Positions 1 through 8,783 of a stretch of DNA of 23,054 bases are shown one piece after another. Source of the stretch: a virus; the IMG/VR virus record IMGVR_UViG_3300045825_000395, positions 1 to 23,054 of that record. One strand, given 5' to 3'. The notes beneath the pieces were generated by a model. The model had not been told where the DNA came from, ran no database searches, and saw nothing but the letters and a program-made list of their open reading frames with translations. Positions within the stretch are counted from its first letter, which is position 1, and the number at the start of each line of letters is the position of its first letter. Made by a program: the position numbers and the translations under genes.

Positions 1-23
1 TCACCGTCCAGTGGTGGGGCTGA
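1..23 (+). CDS. possible 3' end of an upstream tail gene (partial)
   Basis: The third forward frame ends in a TGA at 21-23 after residues TVQWWG. The other frames also close or run on, so this assignment is tentative. A tail-completion or tail-terminator gene usually precedes the tube gene in siphoviruses, which fits. Too little sequence is present to name it. Confidence 0.25.
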
Positions 24-61
24 TAGGAAAGACATGAAACAGCCCCACAACCCCACCCCCA

Positions 62-90
62 CGGGCCGCCATGAGCGGCCCGAATTGTTT
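62..90 (+). terminator. terminator-like hairpin before the tail tube gene
   Basis: An 8-bp GC stem (62-69 with 75-82) with loop CATGA is followed directly by AATTGTTT. It lies in the roughly 110-bp gap between the upstream gene end and the tube gene. It could end or attenuate the head-gene transcript so that the abundant tube protein is tuned separately. Only the sequence supports it. Confidence 0.5.
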
Positions 91-134
91 CTGCAACCGG
101 CCACACCTGCGGCCATTTTTCGAGAGGAACTGCG

Positions 135-785
135 ATGAGCATCACCATCGCCACCGGCACGCTGATCGCGGTGGCATCCACTTACGGCTCCGTCGTCAAC
201 ATGACGGCCATCACCAACGCGTCGGAAGCCGTGGCCACCCTGGCCGTGGGCCACGGCGTGGTGGTGGGTGACTTCCTGGAAGTCACCTCCGGCTGGGACC
301 TGCTGAACGGCAAGATCGTCCGCGTGAAGACCGTGGCCACGAACGACATCACGTTCGAGACCATCAACACCACCAGCACCAGCAGCTACCCCGTCGGCAC
401 CGGCACCGGCACCATCCGCCGCATCACGGCCTGGACCAACGTCACCCAGGTGCAGGGCATCGACACCGGCGGCGGCGAACAGAACTACGCCGACATCACG
501 GCGGTGACCGACCGCACGCAGAAGCAGGTGCCCACCACCCGCAACGCGCAGGCCATCAACCTCACCGTGTTCGATGACCCGGCGCAGAGCTACTACGCCG
601 TGGTGGTGGCCGCGGCCGACAGCTCCAGCACCATCGGCCTGCGCATCATCTTCCCCAACGCCAGCCGCCTGGTCTGCAACGGCTACATCAGCCTGCAGAA
701 GACGCCCAAGGTGGCCAGCAACCAGCCCCTCACGGCCGACATCAACTTCAGCAGCTTCTCCGAGCCGGTGCGCTACGCCACCTGA
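135..785 (+). CDS. phage major tail tube protein
   Basis: 216-residue, Thr/Ser/Val/Gly-rich, beta-type protein with few Lys and no membrane segment. It is likely the subunit that polymerises around the tape measure to form the tail tube. The call rests on length, composition and position: it lies immediately upstream of the chaperone frameshift pair and the tape measure gene, the standard siphovirus order. The start is set by an AGAGGA Shine-Dalgarno (SD) site a few bases upstream of ATG 135. No sheath gene is visible beside it, which supports a non-contractile tail. A minor tail protein is a less likely alternative. Confidence 0.75.
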   Translation: MSITIATGTLIAVASTYGSVVNMTAITNASEAVATLAVGHGVVVGDFLEVTSGWDLLNGKIVRVKTVATNDITFETINTTSTSSYPVGTGTGTIRRITAWTNVTQVQGIDTGGGEQNYADITAVTDRTQKQVPTTRNAQAINLTVFDDPAQSYYAVVVAAADSSSTIGLRIIFPNASRLVCNGYISLQKTPKVASNQPLTADINFSSFSEPVRYAT

Positions 786-796
786 AGGAAGCGCCC

Positions 797-1231
797 ATGG
801 ACTTCAACGACCTCAAGCGCAAGGCCGAGGCGGCGCGCGAATTCGCCGTGCGCGTGCGCCACATGGCCTTCACCCTGCGCCTGCCCACCCAGCACGAGCT
901 GGAAGTGGAAGTGGCCCGCGCCCGCGTGCACGACAACGGCGCCGACTCGGCGCTGCTCGTGCGCCTGCGCCGCACCCTCATGGAACGCGCCGTGGTCGCC
1001 TGGGAAGGCGTCACCGGTGCCGACCTGGCGCCCGAAGGCGGCACCGATGCGGTGGACCTCACGCCCGCCGCCGTGGGCCTGCTGCTGGACCACGCGCCCA
1101 GCGCCGACGCGGCGGCCGCCCTGTACGACGGCTATGTGCGCAAGCGCGAAGAACGTGCCGCCGCGCACGAGGCCGCCGAAAAAAACTCCTTGAGCGCATC
1201 GCCTGGGACAAGTCCCGCGCCGATGCGCTGA
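797..1231 (+). CDS. tail assembly chaperone, unshifted form (gpG-like)
   Basis: 144-residue protein rich in Ala, Arg and Glu, from ATG 797 (GGAAG upstream) to TGA 1231. Position between tube and tape measure genes matches the lambda G/GT chaperones, which coat the tape measure protein and recruit tube subunits. The N-terminal part is helical and charged. The last codons after the slippery site at 1180-1186 (Ser/Pro-rich) look like a short unshifted tail, while the frame one base back continues with a well-formed protein. Homology is inferred from position and the frameshift signal, as these proteins diverge quickly. Confidence 0.75.
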   Translation: MDFNDLKRKAEAAREFAVRVRHMAFTLRLPTQHELEVEVARARVHDNGADSALLVRLRRTLMERAVVAWEGVTGADLAPEGGTDAVDLTPAAVGLLLDHAPSADAAAALYDGYVRKREERAAAHEAAEKNSLSASPGTSPAPMR

Positions 1232-1428
1232 AACTGCAGGAGCAAGGCCTTGGCGACCTCATCGCACCCCCGCCCGTGCTGTGCGCTGCAGCCCACGCGG
1301 CCGCGCACGCCTGGCGCTGGTGCGGCGGCTGGGCGCCCAACCTGTGGCCGGCCTACGCCGCGCTGCATGACGTGGCCGACTGGGCAATGCTCATCGACCT
1401 GATGCAAACCATACGCGACGCGGACTGA
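797..1428 (+). CDS. tail assembly chaperone, -1 frameshift fusion (gpGT-like)
   Basis: Shifting back one base at the heptamer 1180-1186 joins 797-1186 to 1186-1428 and gives about 210 residues. The added segment begins LLERIAWDKS and ends MQTIRDAD, with many Trp residues and no suitable start codon of its own near the junction, so it would be untranslated without the shift. Its stop lies 4 bases before the tape measure start. In lambda the GT fusion, made at a few percent of G, binds both tape measure and tube protein; the same role is inferred here. Confidence 0.75.
1180..1186 (+). other. programmed -1 ribosomal frameshift site, A AAA AAC
   Basis: In the frame of the chaperone gene the codons read GAA AAA AAC, so the heptamer A-AAA-AAC obeys the X-XXY-YYZ rule for tandem slippage. 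It lies close to the end of the upstream reading frame, where the two frames overlap, and leads into the only long open frame downstream. No simple stem-loop stimulator was identified by eye. Confidence 0.8.
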
Positions 1429-1434
1429 CACACC

Positions 1435-3600
1435 ATGGCACTGGCAAAACTGTCCATCGACCTCGAAGCCAAGCTCGCCAGCTTCGACGCCGATCTCAAG
1501 CGCGCGGCGGCCAGCGCGGAGCAGACGGGCAGCCAGTTCGCGTCGGCCTTCGGCCTGGCCAAGTCCGCGCTGGCCGGCTTCGTCGGCGCGTTCTCGGTCG
1601 GCACGCTGGTCGAGTTCTTCAAGAGAACGGCCACGGGCGTCGACAACCTCAACGACCTGGCCGACGCCACCGGTGCCAGCGTGCAGAACCTCAGCGCGCT
1701 GGAAGACGTGGCCGCCCGCACCGGCACCGGCTTCGACGTGGTGGGTGACGCGCTGATCAAGCTCAACAAGGCCCTGGGAGATGCCGCGCCCGGCAGCAGC
1801 CAGGAAGCCGCGTTCAAGGCCATCAACCTCAGCGTCGCCGAGCTGAAGACGCTGGACCCGGTGGAAGCCCTGCAGCGCGTGGCCCGTGCGCTGGGTGGCT
1901 TTGCGGACGACAGCAGCAAGGCCCGGCTGGAGCAGGAGCTGCTCGGCAAGAGCCTGCGCACCATCGCGCCGCTGCTGAATGACCTGGCCGAAGCCGGCCA
2001 GCTCAACGCCACCGTGACCGAAGAGCAGGCCAAGCAGGCCGAGATCTTCAGCCACCAGATGTCGCAGCTGGCCAAGAGCACGCAAGACTCGGCGCGTGCC
2101 ATCGTGGGTGAACTGCTGCCCGGGCTGAACAACATGCTGGCCCTGTTCATCCAGCTCAAGACGGGGCCGGGGCTCCTGGCCTCCGTGCTGGAAGCCTTCA
2201 AGGGCAACGTCTTCGAAGATGCCGCGCAAGGCCTGGCGGCCTACGAAGCGCAGCTCAGCCAGATCGACGCGCAGCTGGGCCGGCTGAACAAGCAGCGCCA
2301 AGACTCGCGCTACAGCATCGCGGCGTCCGCCGACGTCGAGATTGCCAAGCTGCAGAAGCAGCGCCAGGAGGTGGAGGCCTTCGCCCGCGCGTATCGCAAC
2401 GTGCTGAACGTCAGCAACGGCAACAGCCAGCTGGCCCGTGATCTGGGAGATCCCACCCAGGCGCTGAAGAAGAGCAGCGTTGGCGACTTCAAGCCCGACA
2501 AGGAAGCCGAGAAGGCCGCCGACCAATACCGCAAGCTGGCCGAGGCCATCGGCATGACCGCGGCCGCCACCGCGTCTGAGCTGGAAACCGGTGAGAAGCT
2601 CAGCGCCACGGCACAAAACCGCGTCAAGGTGCTGCAGGTCCTCACCAGCGGCCAATACGCCTTCACCCAGGCCCAGCGCAGCAGCATCCTGGCCGCGCTG
2701 GATGGCGCCACGGTGCTGGACACCCAGAACACCCTGCGCAAGGCCGAGGCCGACATCCTGAAGATGGTGACGGACCTGAACCGCCAGCAGGTGCAGCAGC
2801 TCGAGCAAGAGGTCGACAGCCGCAACGCCATCACCAAGACGCTGGAGCAGCAGATCGAGGAATACGGCAAGAGCGCCGACGCGGTGGAAAGCCTGCGCAT
2901 CGCCCGCCTGCAGGAACAGGCCGCCAATGAAGCCCTGGTGCTCAGCAACGCTGCCGCCATCGGCTACAGCAGGGAAGAGACAGACGCGCGCCAACTCCTG
3001 CTGCAGGCCCTGCTGCGCCAGATCGCCGCCCGTGAAAAGCTGGCCGGTCTGGAAAACACCGACCGCACCGACCCCCTCAAAGGCGCCAAGGACGCGCTGG
3101 ACGACTACATCAAGCGGGTGGCCGACATCGGCACCGACACCCGCAGCGCCGTCGGCCGCGGCCTCAGCATGCTGGAAGAAGACATCACCCGCAGCCTGGC
3201 CACGGGCAAGGGCGGCATCAAGGAATTCGTCGACTACGCCAAGTCGGAATTCATCCGCCTGAACCTGGTGCGCCCCGCCATCGCGGCCATCAGCTCGGGC
3301 GGCGGTGACCTGCTCAAGAGCTTCGCCGCCGCCTTCGGCTTCAAGGGCCTGTTCGCCAACGGCGGCACCCTGGGCGCCGGCAACTGGGGCATCGCCGGTG
3401 AGGCCGGGCCCGAGCTGGTGCGCGGCCCCGCCACCATCCAGCCGCTGGGCGGGGCAGGGCGCGCCAGCATCGACGCCAGCGTCACCATCGGCAGCATTGG
3501 CGCCGGCACCAGCCGGGCCGAAGTCTTCGCCGCCGTGCGCGCCGCCCAGGCGCAAACCATCGCCCAGTTCCGCCGCATGCAGATGCAAGGCCTGGCATGA
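1435..3600 (+). CDS. tail tape measure protein
   Basis: 721-residue, long alpha-helical protein rich in Ala, Gln, Glu and Leu, with coiled-coil-like stretches over about residues 270-560. The C-terminal part has the tape-measure motif FANGGTLG...GEAGPELV, shared with lambda gpH-like proteins. It sets tail length and is ejected ahead of the DNA. By the usual 0.15 nm per residue rule the tail would be near 105-110 nm, an estimate only. It starts 7 bases after the frameshifted chaperone stop and overlaps the next gene by ATGA. No lysozyme or peptidase domain was recognised inside it. Confidence 0.9.
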   Translation: MALAKLSIDLEAKLASFDADLKRAAASAEQTGSQFASAFGLAKSALAGFVGAFSVGTLVEFFKRTATGVDNLNDLADATGASVQNLSALEDVAARTGTGFDVVGDALIKLNKALGDAAPGSSQEAAFKAINLSVAELKTLDPVEALQRVARALGGFADDSSKARLEQELLGKSLRTIAPLLNDLAEAGQLNATVTEEQAKQAEIFSHQMSQLAKSTQDSARAIVGELLPGLNNMLALFIQLKTGPGLLASVLEAFKGNVFEDAAQGLAAYEAQLSQIDAQLGRLNKQRQDSRYSIAASADVEIAKLQKQRQEVEAFARAYRNVLNVSNGNSQLARDLGDPTQALKKSSVGDFKPDKEAEKAADQYRKLAEAIGMTAAATASELETGEKLSATAQNRVKVLQVLTSGQYAFTQAQRSSILAALDGATVLDTQNTLRKAEADILKMVTDLNRQQVQQLEQEVDSRNAITKTLEQQIEEYGKSADAVESLRIARLQEQAANEALVLSNAAAIGYSREETDARQLLLQALLRQIAAREKLAGLENTDRTDPLKGAKDALDDYIKRVADIGTDTRSAVGRGLSMLEEDITRSLATGKGGIKEFVDYAKSEFIRLNLVRPAIAAISSGGGDLLKSFAAAFGFKGLFANGGTLGAGNWGIAGEAGPELVRGPATIQPLGGAGRASIDASVTIGSIGAGTSRAEVFAAVRAAQAQTIAQFRRMQMQGLA

Positions 3601-4280
3601 CCACCTACACCTGGCCCGGCTGGAAGGTCAGCCGCTTCGAACTGCGCGTGCAGCCCAACCTGCGCACCTTCATCGGCACCTACACGCCCACCGTGCAGGT
3701 GCTCGACTTCATGGGTGAACGGCTCACCGGCACGATCACCCTCGTGCTCACCAATGACCCCATTGAAGGCGCCGCGCGTGAAGCCTTCTTCGACCGGCTG
3801 AAGGGTCAGGCCAACACCATCCAGCTCTATCACCTGAAGCTGAAAGCCCCTCAGGGCACCGCGCGTGATGGCGCCGCGGTGGTGCTGACCAACACGGCCG
3901 GCGCCGCGCTGAACCTGGTGAACACCGCCGGCAGCGCCCTGGTGCTGGTGAGCGGCTACCTGGCGGTGCGCTACGGCGCAATGCAGGGCGACAACACGGT
4001 GCAGCTCAGCACCCAGCCCGGCAAGACGCTGCTGGCCGGTGACCCGCTCAGCATCAACGGCCAGTGGATTCGCGTGATGGCCAACGCCACGGCTGATGGG
4101 GGCGGCGCCATCATCATCGAATTCCAGCCCCGGGCCCGCGCGGCCTGGGCGGTGGGGCTGCCCGCCACCTGGAACCAGCCCACCTTCAACGCGATGCTGA
4201 AGACCACCGACGCCCCGCCCACCGCCTGGGTGCCGGGGTACACGGAAGGCATCAGCTTCGACTTCATCGAACAACTGTAG
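3597..4280 (+). CDS. distal-tail / minor tail protein
   Basis: 227-residue beta-rich protein whose ATG overlaps the tape measure stop (ATGA). The N-terminal part (TWPGWKVSRFELRVQPNLRTF...) is followed by a Val/Asn/Thr-rich middle and a C-terminal region ending in FDFIEQL. Placement directly after the tape measure matches the distal tail protein slot, which joins the tube to the tip or baseplate. No signature motif was recognised, so the name rests on order and beta-rich composition. Translation is probably coupled to the tape measure gene. Confidence 0.55.
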   Translation: MTTYTWPGWKVSRFELRVQPNLRTFIGTYTPTVQVLDFMGERLTGTITLVLTNDPIEGAAREAFFDRLKGQANTIQLYHLKLKAPQGTARDGAAVVLTNTAGAALNLVNTAGSALVLVSGYLAVRYGAMQGDNTVQLSTQPGKTLLAGDPLSINGQWIRVMANATADGGGAIIIEFQPRARAAWAVGLPATWNQPTFNAMLKTTDAPPTAWVPGYTEGISFDFIEQL

Positions 4281-4295
4281 AAGAGGCCACAGACC

Positions 4296-4823
4296 ATGGC
4301 GCAGATCATCCTGGGCGGCAAGACCGCCGGCAGCAACGTCAACGCGGGCACCGAGCTGGACCCCATGTTCACCGAGCTGTACCGGATATGGAACCAGTCG
4401 CACTTCGACGCCGCCAACAGCTGCGACCGCATCTACTTCAACGGCACGGCCGGCAGCTACATCACGTTCCAGGGCACTGGCGTTTCGATGGGCGACCTTG
4501 GCACCGCAGACAATGCGTTCGGCGGCGGTTCCCCAACCGACTTCGCCATCACCTCACGCGGTGGCAGCCTCGATTTCGGTACCGGCAGCACGCGCCGCGG
4601 CCGCTTCGACACCAGCGGCAACCTGCTCATCAACCGCAGCGCGCAGTCCAGCGGCGGCAAGGTGGAAATCACCGGCAACCTGGTGCTGCAGCCCGCGGCC
4701 GCCGCGCCCACGCTGGGCACCAACGGCGACATGAGCTTCCAGCTGGTCAGCAACACCAGCCTGAAGATCATGGTGCGTGGCAGTGACGGCGTGACGCGCA
4801 GCAACACGCTGACCCTGGCCTGA
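4296..4823 (+). CDS. small tail-fibre-like structural protein
   Basis: 175-residue Gly/Ser/Thr-rich protein with an AGAAGAGG SD site before ATG 4296. The middle holds FDTSGNLLIN, a phrase typical of trimeric phage fibre and spike repeats in which a Phe-Asp/Ser-Gly-Asn-Leu unit precedes short beta strands. The N-terminal 40 residues contain a Met/Phe/Tyr/Trp-rich segment that may be the attachment end. Its place between distal-tail-like and hub-like genes suggests a tip-associated fibre or decoration. Receptor binding is possible but not shown; an intrachain chaperone domain is absent. Confidence 0.5.
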   Translation: MAQIILGGKTAGSNVNAGTELDPMFTELYRIWNQSHFDAANSCDRIYFNGTAGSYITFQGTGVSMGDLGTADNAFGGGSPTDFAITSRGGSLDFGTGSTRRGRFDTSGNLLINRSAQSSGGKVEITGNLVLQPAAAAPTLGTNGDMSFQLVSNTSLKIMVRGSDGVTRSNTLTLA

Positions 4824-4830
4824 ACGCCCC

Positions 4831-5400
4831 ATGCGCATCCTGAGCGTGGCCGCGCAGACGGCGCTGCGCAGCTCGCCGCTGCCCCTGGCCGTGCTGGTGG
4901 AGATGGACCTGCTGTCGGCCCCGCTGAACCTGAACACCACGTCCAGCACGCTGACGATCGGCGGCACCACCTACCTGGGCACGCTGGGCGTGGGCAAGAT
5001 CGACGCCATGGCCGACACGCCGGCGGAGGTGAAGGCGCTCAGCTTCGAGCTCTCGGGCGTGCCCGCCGCGCAGATCGCCCTGGCGCTGACCGAGCCCGTG
5101 CAGGGCAGGGCCGTGCGCGTGAAGCTGGCCATCTACGACCGCGCCACCTACCAGGTGCTGGCCACCGATCTGCGCTGGGCCGGCGTGCTCGACACGCTGA
5201 ACATCAGCGACGGCCAGCCCACCGCCACCCTGCAGGTGACGGCCGAGCACGCCGGCATCGACCTGCTGCGCCCGCTGAACGCCCTGTACGCCGACGCCGA
5301 ACAGCAGCGCCTGGTCCCCGGCGACACCGGCCTGCAGTACATGGCCGACCAGGTGGACATGCGCGTCATCTGGCCCACCGCCGACTTCTTCAAGAAGTAG
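4831..5400 (+). CDS. tail hub / tip assembly protein
   Basis: 189-residue protein with strands typical of tail hub proteins (LAVLVEMDLLSAPLNL near the start) and a C-terminal segment with QQRLVPGDTGLQYMADQV, a pattern common in proteins encoded just before NlpC/P60-like and J-like tail genes. It begins 7 bases after the previous stop. In gene transfer agents and related siphoviruses the equivalent slot holds a hub protein that caps the tube and carries the tip. Assignment is by order and pattern recognition, without a clear catalytic motif. Confidence 0.5.
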   Translation: MRILSVAAQTALRSSPLPLAVLVEMDLLSAPLNLNTTSSTLTIGGTTYLGTLGVGKIDAMADTPAEVKALSFELSGVPAAQIALALTEPVQGRAVRVKLAIYDRATYQVLATDLRWAGVLDTLNISDGQPTATLQVTAEHAGIDLLRPLNALYADAEQQRLVPGDTGLQYMADQVDMRVIWPTADFFKK

Positions 5401-5416
5401 CCCCCAAGAGCCCCCC

Positions 5417-5839
5417 ATGAGTGACCCGTTCGACGCGGTGGCCGACCCCGCCCAGGTGCGGCTGAACCGCCTGCTGGCCGATCGCATGGCGCGCCCCTTC
5501 GCCTGGGGCGTTCAGGACTGCTGCATCTTCGCGGCCGACTGCGTGCAGGCGCTGACCGGGGTGGACCCGGCCGCAGACGTTCGCGGTACCTATGCAGATG
5601 CGGCCGGTGCCCTGGCCACGCTGGAGGCGCAGGGCGGCATCACCACCGTGGGCGCACGCGCCGGGGCGCCCATACCGCCGCTGGACGCGCGGGCTGGCGA
5701 CGTGGGCGTGGTGCGCCTGGACGCGCGCGACATGCTGGCCGTGTGCGTGGGCGCGCTGTGGCTGGCCCCGGCCGCGGGCGGCCTGGCCGCGCTGCCGTTC
5801 ACCGCCGCCGCCCAGGCCTGGAGGGTGCCCCGTGCCTGA
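5417..5839 (+). CDS. DUF6950-like protein, NlpC/P60-related tail peptidase candidate
   Basis: 140-residue protein with the pattern FAWGVQDCCIFAADCV around Cys35, followed by ALTGVDPAADVRGTY. This WG-x-x-DC block is the one I associate with the DUF6950 family, a relative of NlpC/P60 cysteine peptidases at this slot in siphovirus tails. Cys35 would be the nucleophile that opens peptidoglycan during entry. No histidine follows in the GDVGVV region where NlpC/P60 enzymes have one, so activity is uncertain and the role may be structural. It overlaps the next gene by 8 bases. Confidence 0.65.
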   Translation: MSDPFDAVADPAQVRLNRLLADRMARPFAWGVQDCCIFAADCVQALTGVDPAADVRGTYADAAGALATLEAQGGITTVGARAGAPIPPLDARAGDVGVVRLDARDMLAVCVGALWLAPAAGGLAALPFTAAAQAWRVPRA

Positions 5840-8783
5840 AGCCGCCGCCGCCGCCCTGGCCGACTTCGCGTTCGAGGTGGGCGCCAACACCATTGGCGCT
5901 TACCTCACGTTCTACGGCGCCGACATCCTCACCGCCGCGGCGGTGGCGTCGTCGGTCTACAGCCTGCGCGAAGACCAGCGCAAGGCGCGCAACCGCCAGC
6001 TGTCCGACTACAACGCCAGCCTCAAAGACCGCTACGTGATGGTGCGCAGCACCACCGAGCCGCGCGCCATCGTGCTGGGCCGGCAGCGCGTGAGCGGCCC
6101 CGTGGCCTACATCGGCAGCTACGGCACCAACCGTGAACACCTGGTGCTGTGCGTCATCCTGGCCGCGCACCAGATCGACGCGGTGGAGGCCATCTACTTC
6201 GACGACGAACAGGTCACCCTGGACGGCAGCGGCAACGTGCTGGCCGTGAACCGGCGCGACCTGTTCACCCTGAGCGGCACCGGCGCGGCCTTCACGCTCA
6301 GCTCGGCGCCCAACGCCGCCACCGTGGCGGCCGTGGTGGCCTACGGCAGCAGCAACGTCGCGCTGGGCGTCAGCGTGGCGGGCAGCGTGGTCACCGTCAG
6401 CGGCGGCACCGCCGGGCTGACCGGCACCGTCACCATCACCTACCAGCCGGCGCAGAGCCCCTACACGTCGTACCCCGTCACTGACGCCACCACCACCGTG
6501 GCGCTGAACGGCAGCGGCAACGGCAGCGTGGTGCTGCCCACGCCGCCCGTGGCCGGCAGCGTGCATGTGCTGTACGAATCCGGCGGCGGAGACACCCTGC
6601 AGCAGGCCGCGCTGGACGCCTACTTCAGCCTGGCCGGCAGCACGGTGACGGTGACCGGGGCCCCGGTCACCAGCGCCACCGCCACCGTCAGCTACCAGAC
6701 CACCGGCGCCAACACCAGCAAGGCGCGCGTGCGCAGCTACCTGGGCGCCCCGGGCCAGGCGGCCGACGCGGCCATGATCACCAACCTGCCGGGCGTGTGG
6801 GACAGCAGCCATACTCTCAGCGGCCTGGCCTACCTGGTGGTCGAGCTGGACTACGACACCGACGCCTTCCCCAGCGGGCTGCCCAACGTGTCGGCCCAGA
6901 TCCGCGGGGCGCTGTGCTATGACCCGCGCAGCGGCGCCACCGTCTGGACGCAGAACCCCGCGTTGCACATGCGCCACGTGGCCACGCACGCCCTGCTGGG
7001 CCGCATGAGCACCGCGGTGGTGAACGACACGGCCATCGCCGTGGCCGCCAACATCTGCGACACCAGCACCGCCTACGTGGTGAACGGGCAGACCTACACC
7101 CGGCCGCTGTACCAGAGCGGCCTGGTGGTGAAGACCAGCACGCGCGCCAAGGACGCGCTGGACGACCTGGCCAAGGCCATGTGCGGTGACTGGACCTTCA
7201 ACGGCGGCACCTTCCGCGTGCGGGCCGGCGCCTACGTCACCCCGCTGCAGACGCTGGACGAAAGCTGGCTGGCCGGCGGCTCGCCCATCACGGTGCAGAC
7301 GGCCACCGCCCGGCCCGACCTGGTCAACAACATCTCGGGCCGCTTCCTGGACGAGCAGCACGACTACGTGGAAGTGCAGTACCCGCGCGTGGTGTCCAGC
7401 ACCTACCAGGCCATCGACGGGGCCGACCTGCCCATGGACATGCCGCTCAACGCGGTGACCTTCAGCGGCCAGGCGCAGCAGGTGGTGGCCGCCCGCATGC
7501 GCTACGTGCGCGCGGGCCTGCGCTTCAGCGTGCTGTGCAACATGGCCGCCTACGCGGTGGAGGTGTTCGACACCCTCTACGTCACGCTGCCGCGCTTCGG
7601 CTGGGTGGCCAAGGTCTTCGAGGTGCTGGACATCAGCTACACGGTGGACGGCGGCAGCCTGCTGACGCTGAAGGCCACCGACCCCAGCATCTGGGCCCTG
7701 GGCACCAGTTTCAGCGCCCCGGCGATGAGCGCCAACACCCTGTTCCCCAGCCCCTGGCAGGTGCCCACCATTGCGGGCCTCACGTGCGCCAGCGGCACCG
7801 GGCAGCTGCTGAAGATGGCCGACGGCACCGTGCTCACCCGCGTGCAGGTCACATGGACGGCCGTCACCGACGCCCTGGTGCTGCAGGGCGGCGGCGTGGA
7901 CGTGCGCTACGGTCTGGCCGGCACGGCCGAAGCCACCTGGGACACCGTCACCGCCGAACGCGGGCAGAGCACCATCTACCTCACCAGGAACATCCGCGAA
8001 GGGCTCATCTACCTCATCAAGGCCCGCGCGGCCAACGGGCTGGTGAACGGCGTGTGGAGCGCCCCGGTGGCGCACCAGGTGGTGGGCAAGAGCGCCGCGC
8101 CCAGCGCCGTGGCCGGCCTGGCCGTGGCCGGCATCCCCGGCGGCGTGCAGGTCACCTGGACGCCCAACGCCGATGTCGACTACCTGGAAACCGAGGTGCG
8201 CTACGGCGCCAGCTGGGCCGCCGGCACGCAGATCTTCCGCGGCGCGGCGGCCGGTTTCGTGTGGCCCTGGCCGGCGGCGGCCAGCTACACGGTGCGCGTG
8301 AAGCACCGCGACACCAGCAAGAACGAAAGCGCCGAGAGCACGGCGGCTATCACGGTGGGCACCAGCAGCCTGATCGACACGGCGCAGGTGAATGCCAACG
8401 CGGCCACTAAGGTGACGCAGGACACCTACGACTTCGCCGGCGCTTCATCGGGCGGCGGCTCCAACATCGTGCAGCGTACGGTGAACGTGACGCCGGCGGC
8501 GGACTGCACCATCGAATTCACCGCCACGCTGAACGCCAGCGTTGTGCTGGGCGACTCCGGCAACAGCCTGGGCTGGTACTACACCCCATCAGGCGGCAGC
8601 GCCACGGTGCTGGGCGGCAGCGCCACCAACAGCACGGCCCGGCAGGACTTCATCTGCAGCAGCAGCTTCGCGGCCACTGGCGGCGTGGCCATCGCGTTCG
8701 AGCTGCGCACCAACGTGGCCGGCGGCAACCCCAACATCCTGCTGAACAAGAGCTCGATGCGCATCACGGAAGTCAAGCGATGA
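5832..8783 (+). CDS. tail tip / host specificity protein (J-like)
   Basis: 983-residue central tip protein. I place the start at GTG 5832 because GGAGGG lies 7 bases upstream and the 80 codons before it overlap the previous gene in a Trp/Arg/Pro-rich frame. The first 35 residues are hydrophobic; RAIVLGRQRV and GPVAYIGSYG (about residues 70-100) are typical of J-like tip proteins. Two fibronectin type III-like domains lie near residues 642-750 and 753-840, and the C-terminal 140 residues are Ser/Gly/Thr-rich and probably bind the receptor. It likely decides host range. The next gene overlaps by ATGA. Confidence 0.8.
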   Translation: MPEAAAAALADFAFEVGANTIGAYLTFYGADILTAAAVASSVYSLREDQRKARNRQLSDYNASLKDRYVMVRSTTEPRAIVLGRQRVSGPVAYIGSYGTNREHLVLCVILAAHQIDAVEAIYFDDEQVTLDGSGNVLAVNRRDLFTLSGTGAAFTLSSAPNAATVAAVVAYGSSNVALGVSVAGSVVTVSGGTAGLTGTVTITYQPAQSPYTSYPVTDATTTVALNGSGNGSVVLPTPPVAGSVHVLYESGGGDTLQQAALDAYFSLAGSTVTVTGAPVTSATATVSYQTTGANTSKARVRSYLGAPGQAADAAMITNLPGVWDSSHTLSGLAYLVVELDYDTDAFPSGLPNVSAQIRGALCYDPRSGATVWTQNPALHMRHVATHALLGRMSTAVVNDTAIAVAANICDTSTAYVVNGQTYTRPLYQSGLVVKTSTRAKDALDDLAKAMCGDWTFNGGTFRVRAGAYVTPLQTLDESWLAGGSPITVQTATARPDLVNNISGRFLDEQHDYVEVQYPRVVSSTYQAIDGADLPMDMPLNAVTFSGQAQQVVAARMRYVRAGLRFSVLCNMAAYAVEVFDTLYVTLPRFGWVAKVFEVLDISYTVDGGSLLTLKATDPSIWALGTSFSAPAMSANTLFPSPWQVPTIAGLTCASGTGQLLKMADGTVLTRVQVTWTAVTDALVLQGGGVDVRYGLAGTAEATWDTVTAERGQSTIYLTRNIREGLIYLIKARAANGLVNGVWSAPVAHQVVGKSAAPSAVAGLAVAGIPGGVQVTWTPNADVDYLETEVRYGASWAAGTQIFRGAAAGFVWPWPAAASYTVRVKHRDTSKNESAESTAAITVGTSSLIDTAQVNANAATKVTQDTYDFAGASSGGGSNIVQRTVNVTPAADCTIEFTATLNASVVLGDSGNSLGWYYTPSGGSATVLGGSATNSTARQDFICSSSFAATGGVAIAFELRTNVAGGNPNILLNKSSMRITEVKR

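Noticed and set aside
574-1180. N-terminal 200 codons of the frame that carries the frameshifted chaperone tail
   Set aside because: Overlaps tube and chaperone genes in an Arg/Pro/Ala-rich shadow; only the part after the slippery site is protein-like.
1132-3588. 818-residue leftward ORF across the tape measure gene
   Set aside because: Gly/Ala/His/Gln-rich shadow of the tape measure codons in a GC-rich genome, without an SD.
5592-5831. Upstream extension of the J-like protein to ATG 5592
   Set aside because: Trp/Arg/Pro-rich shadow inside the DUF6950-like gene; GTG 5832 has a good SD.
5799-8306. 835-residue leftward ORF across the J-like gene
   Set aside because: Its composition (His, Gly, Ala, Arg) is that of an antisense shadow; the J-like frame has domains and a good start.
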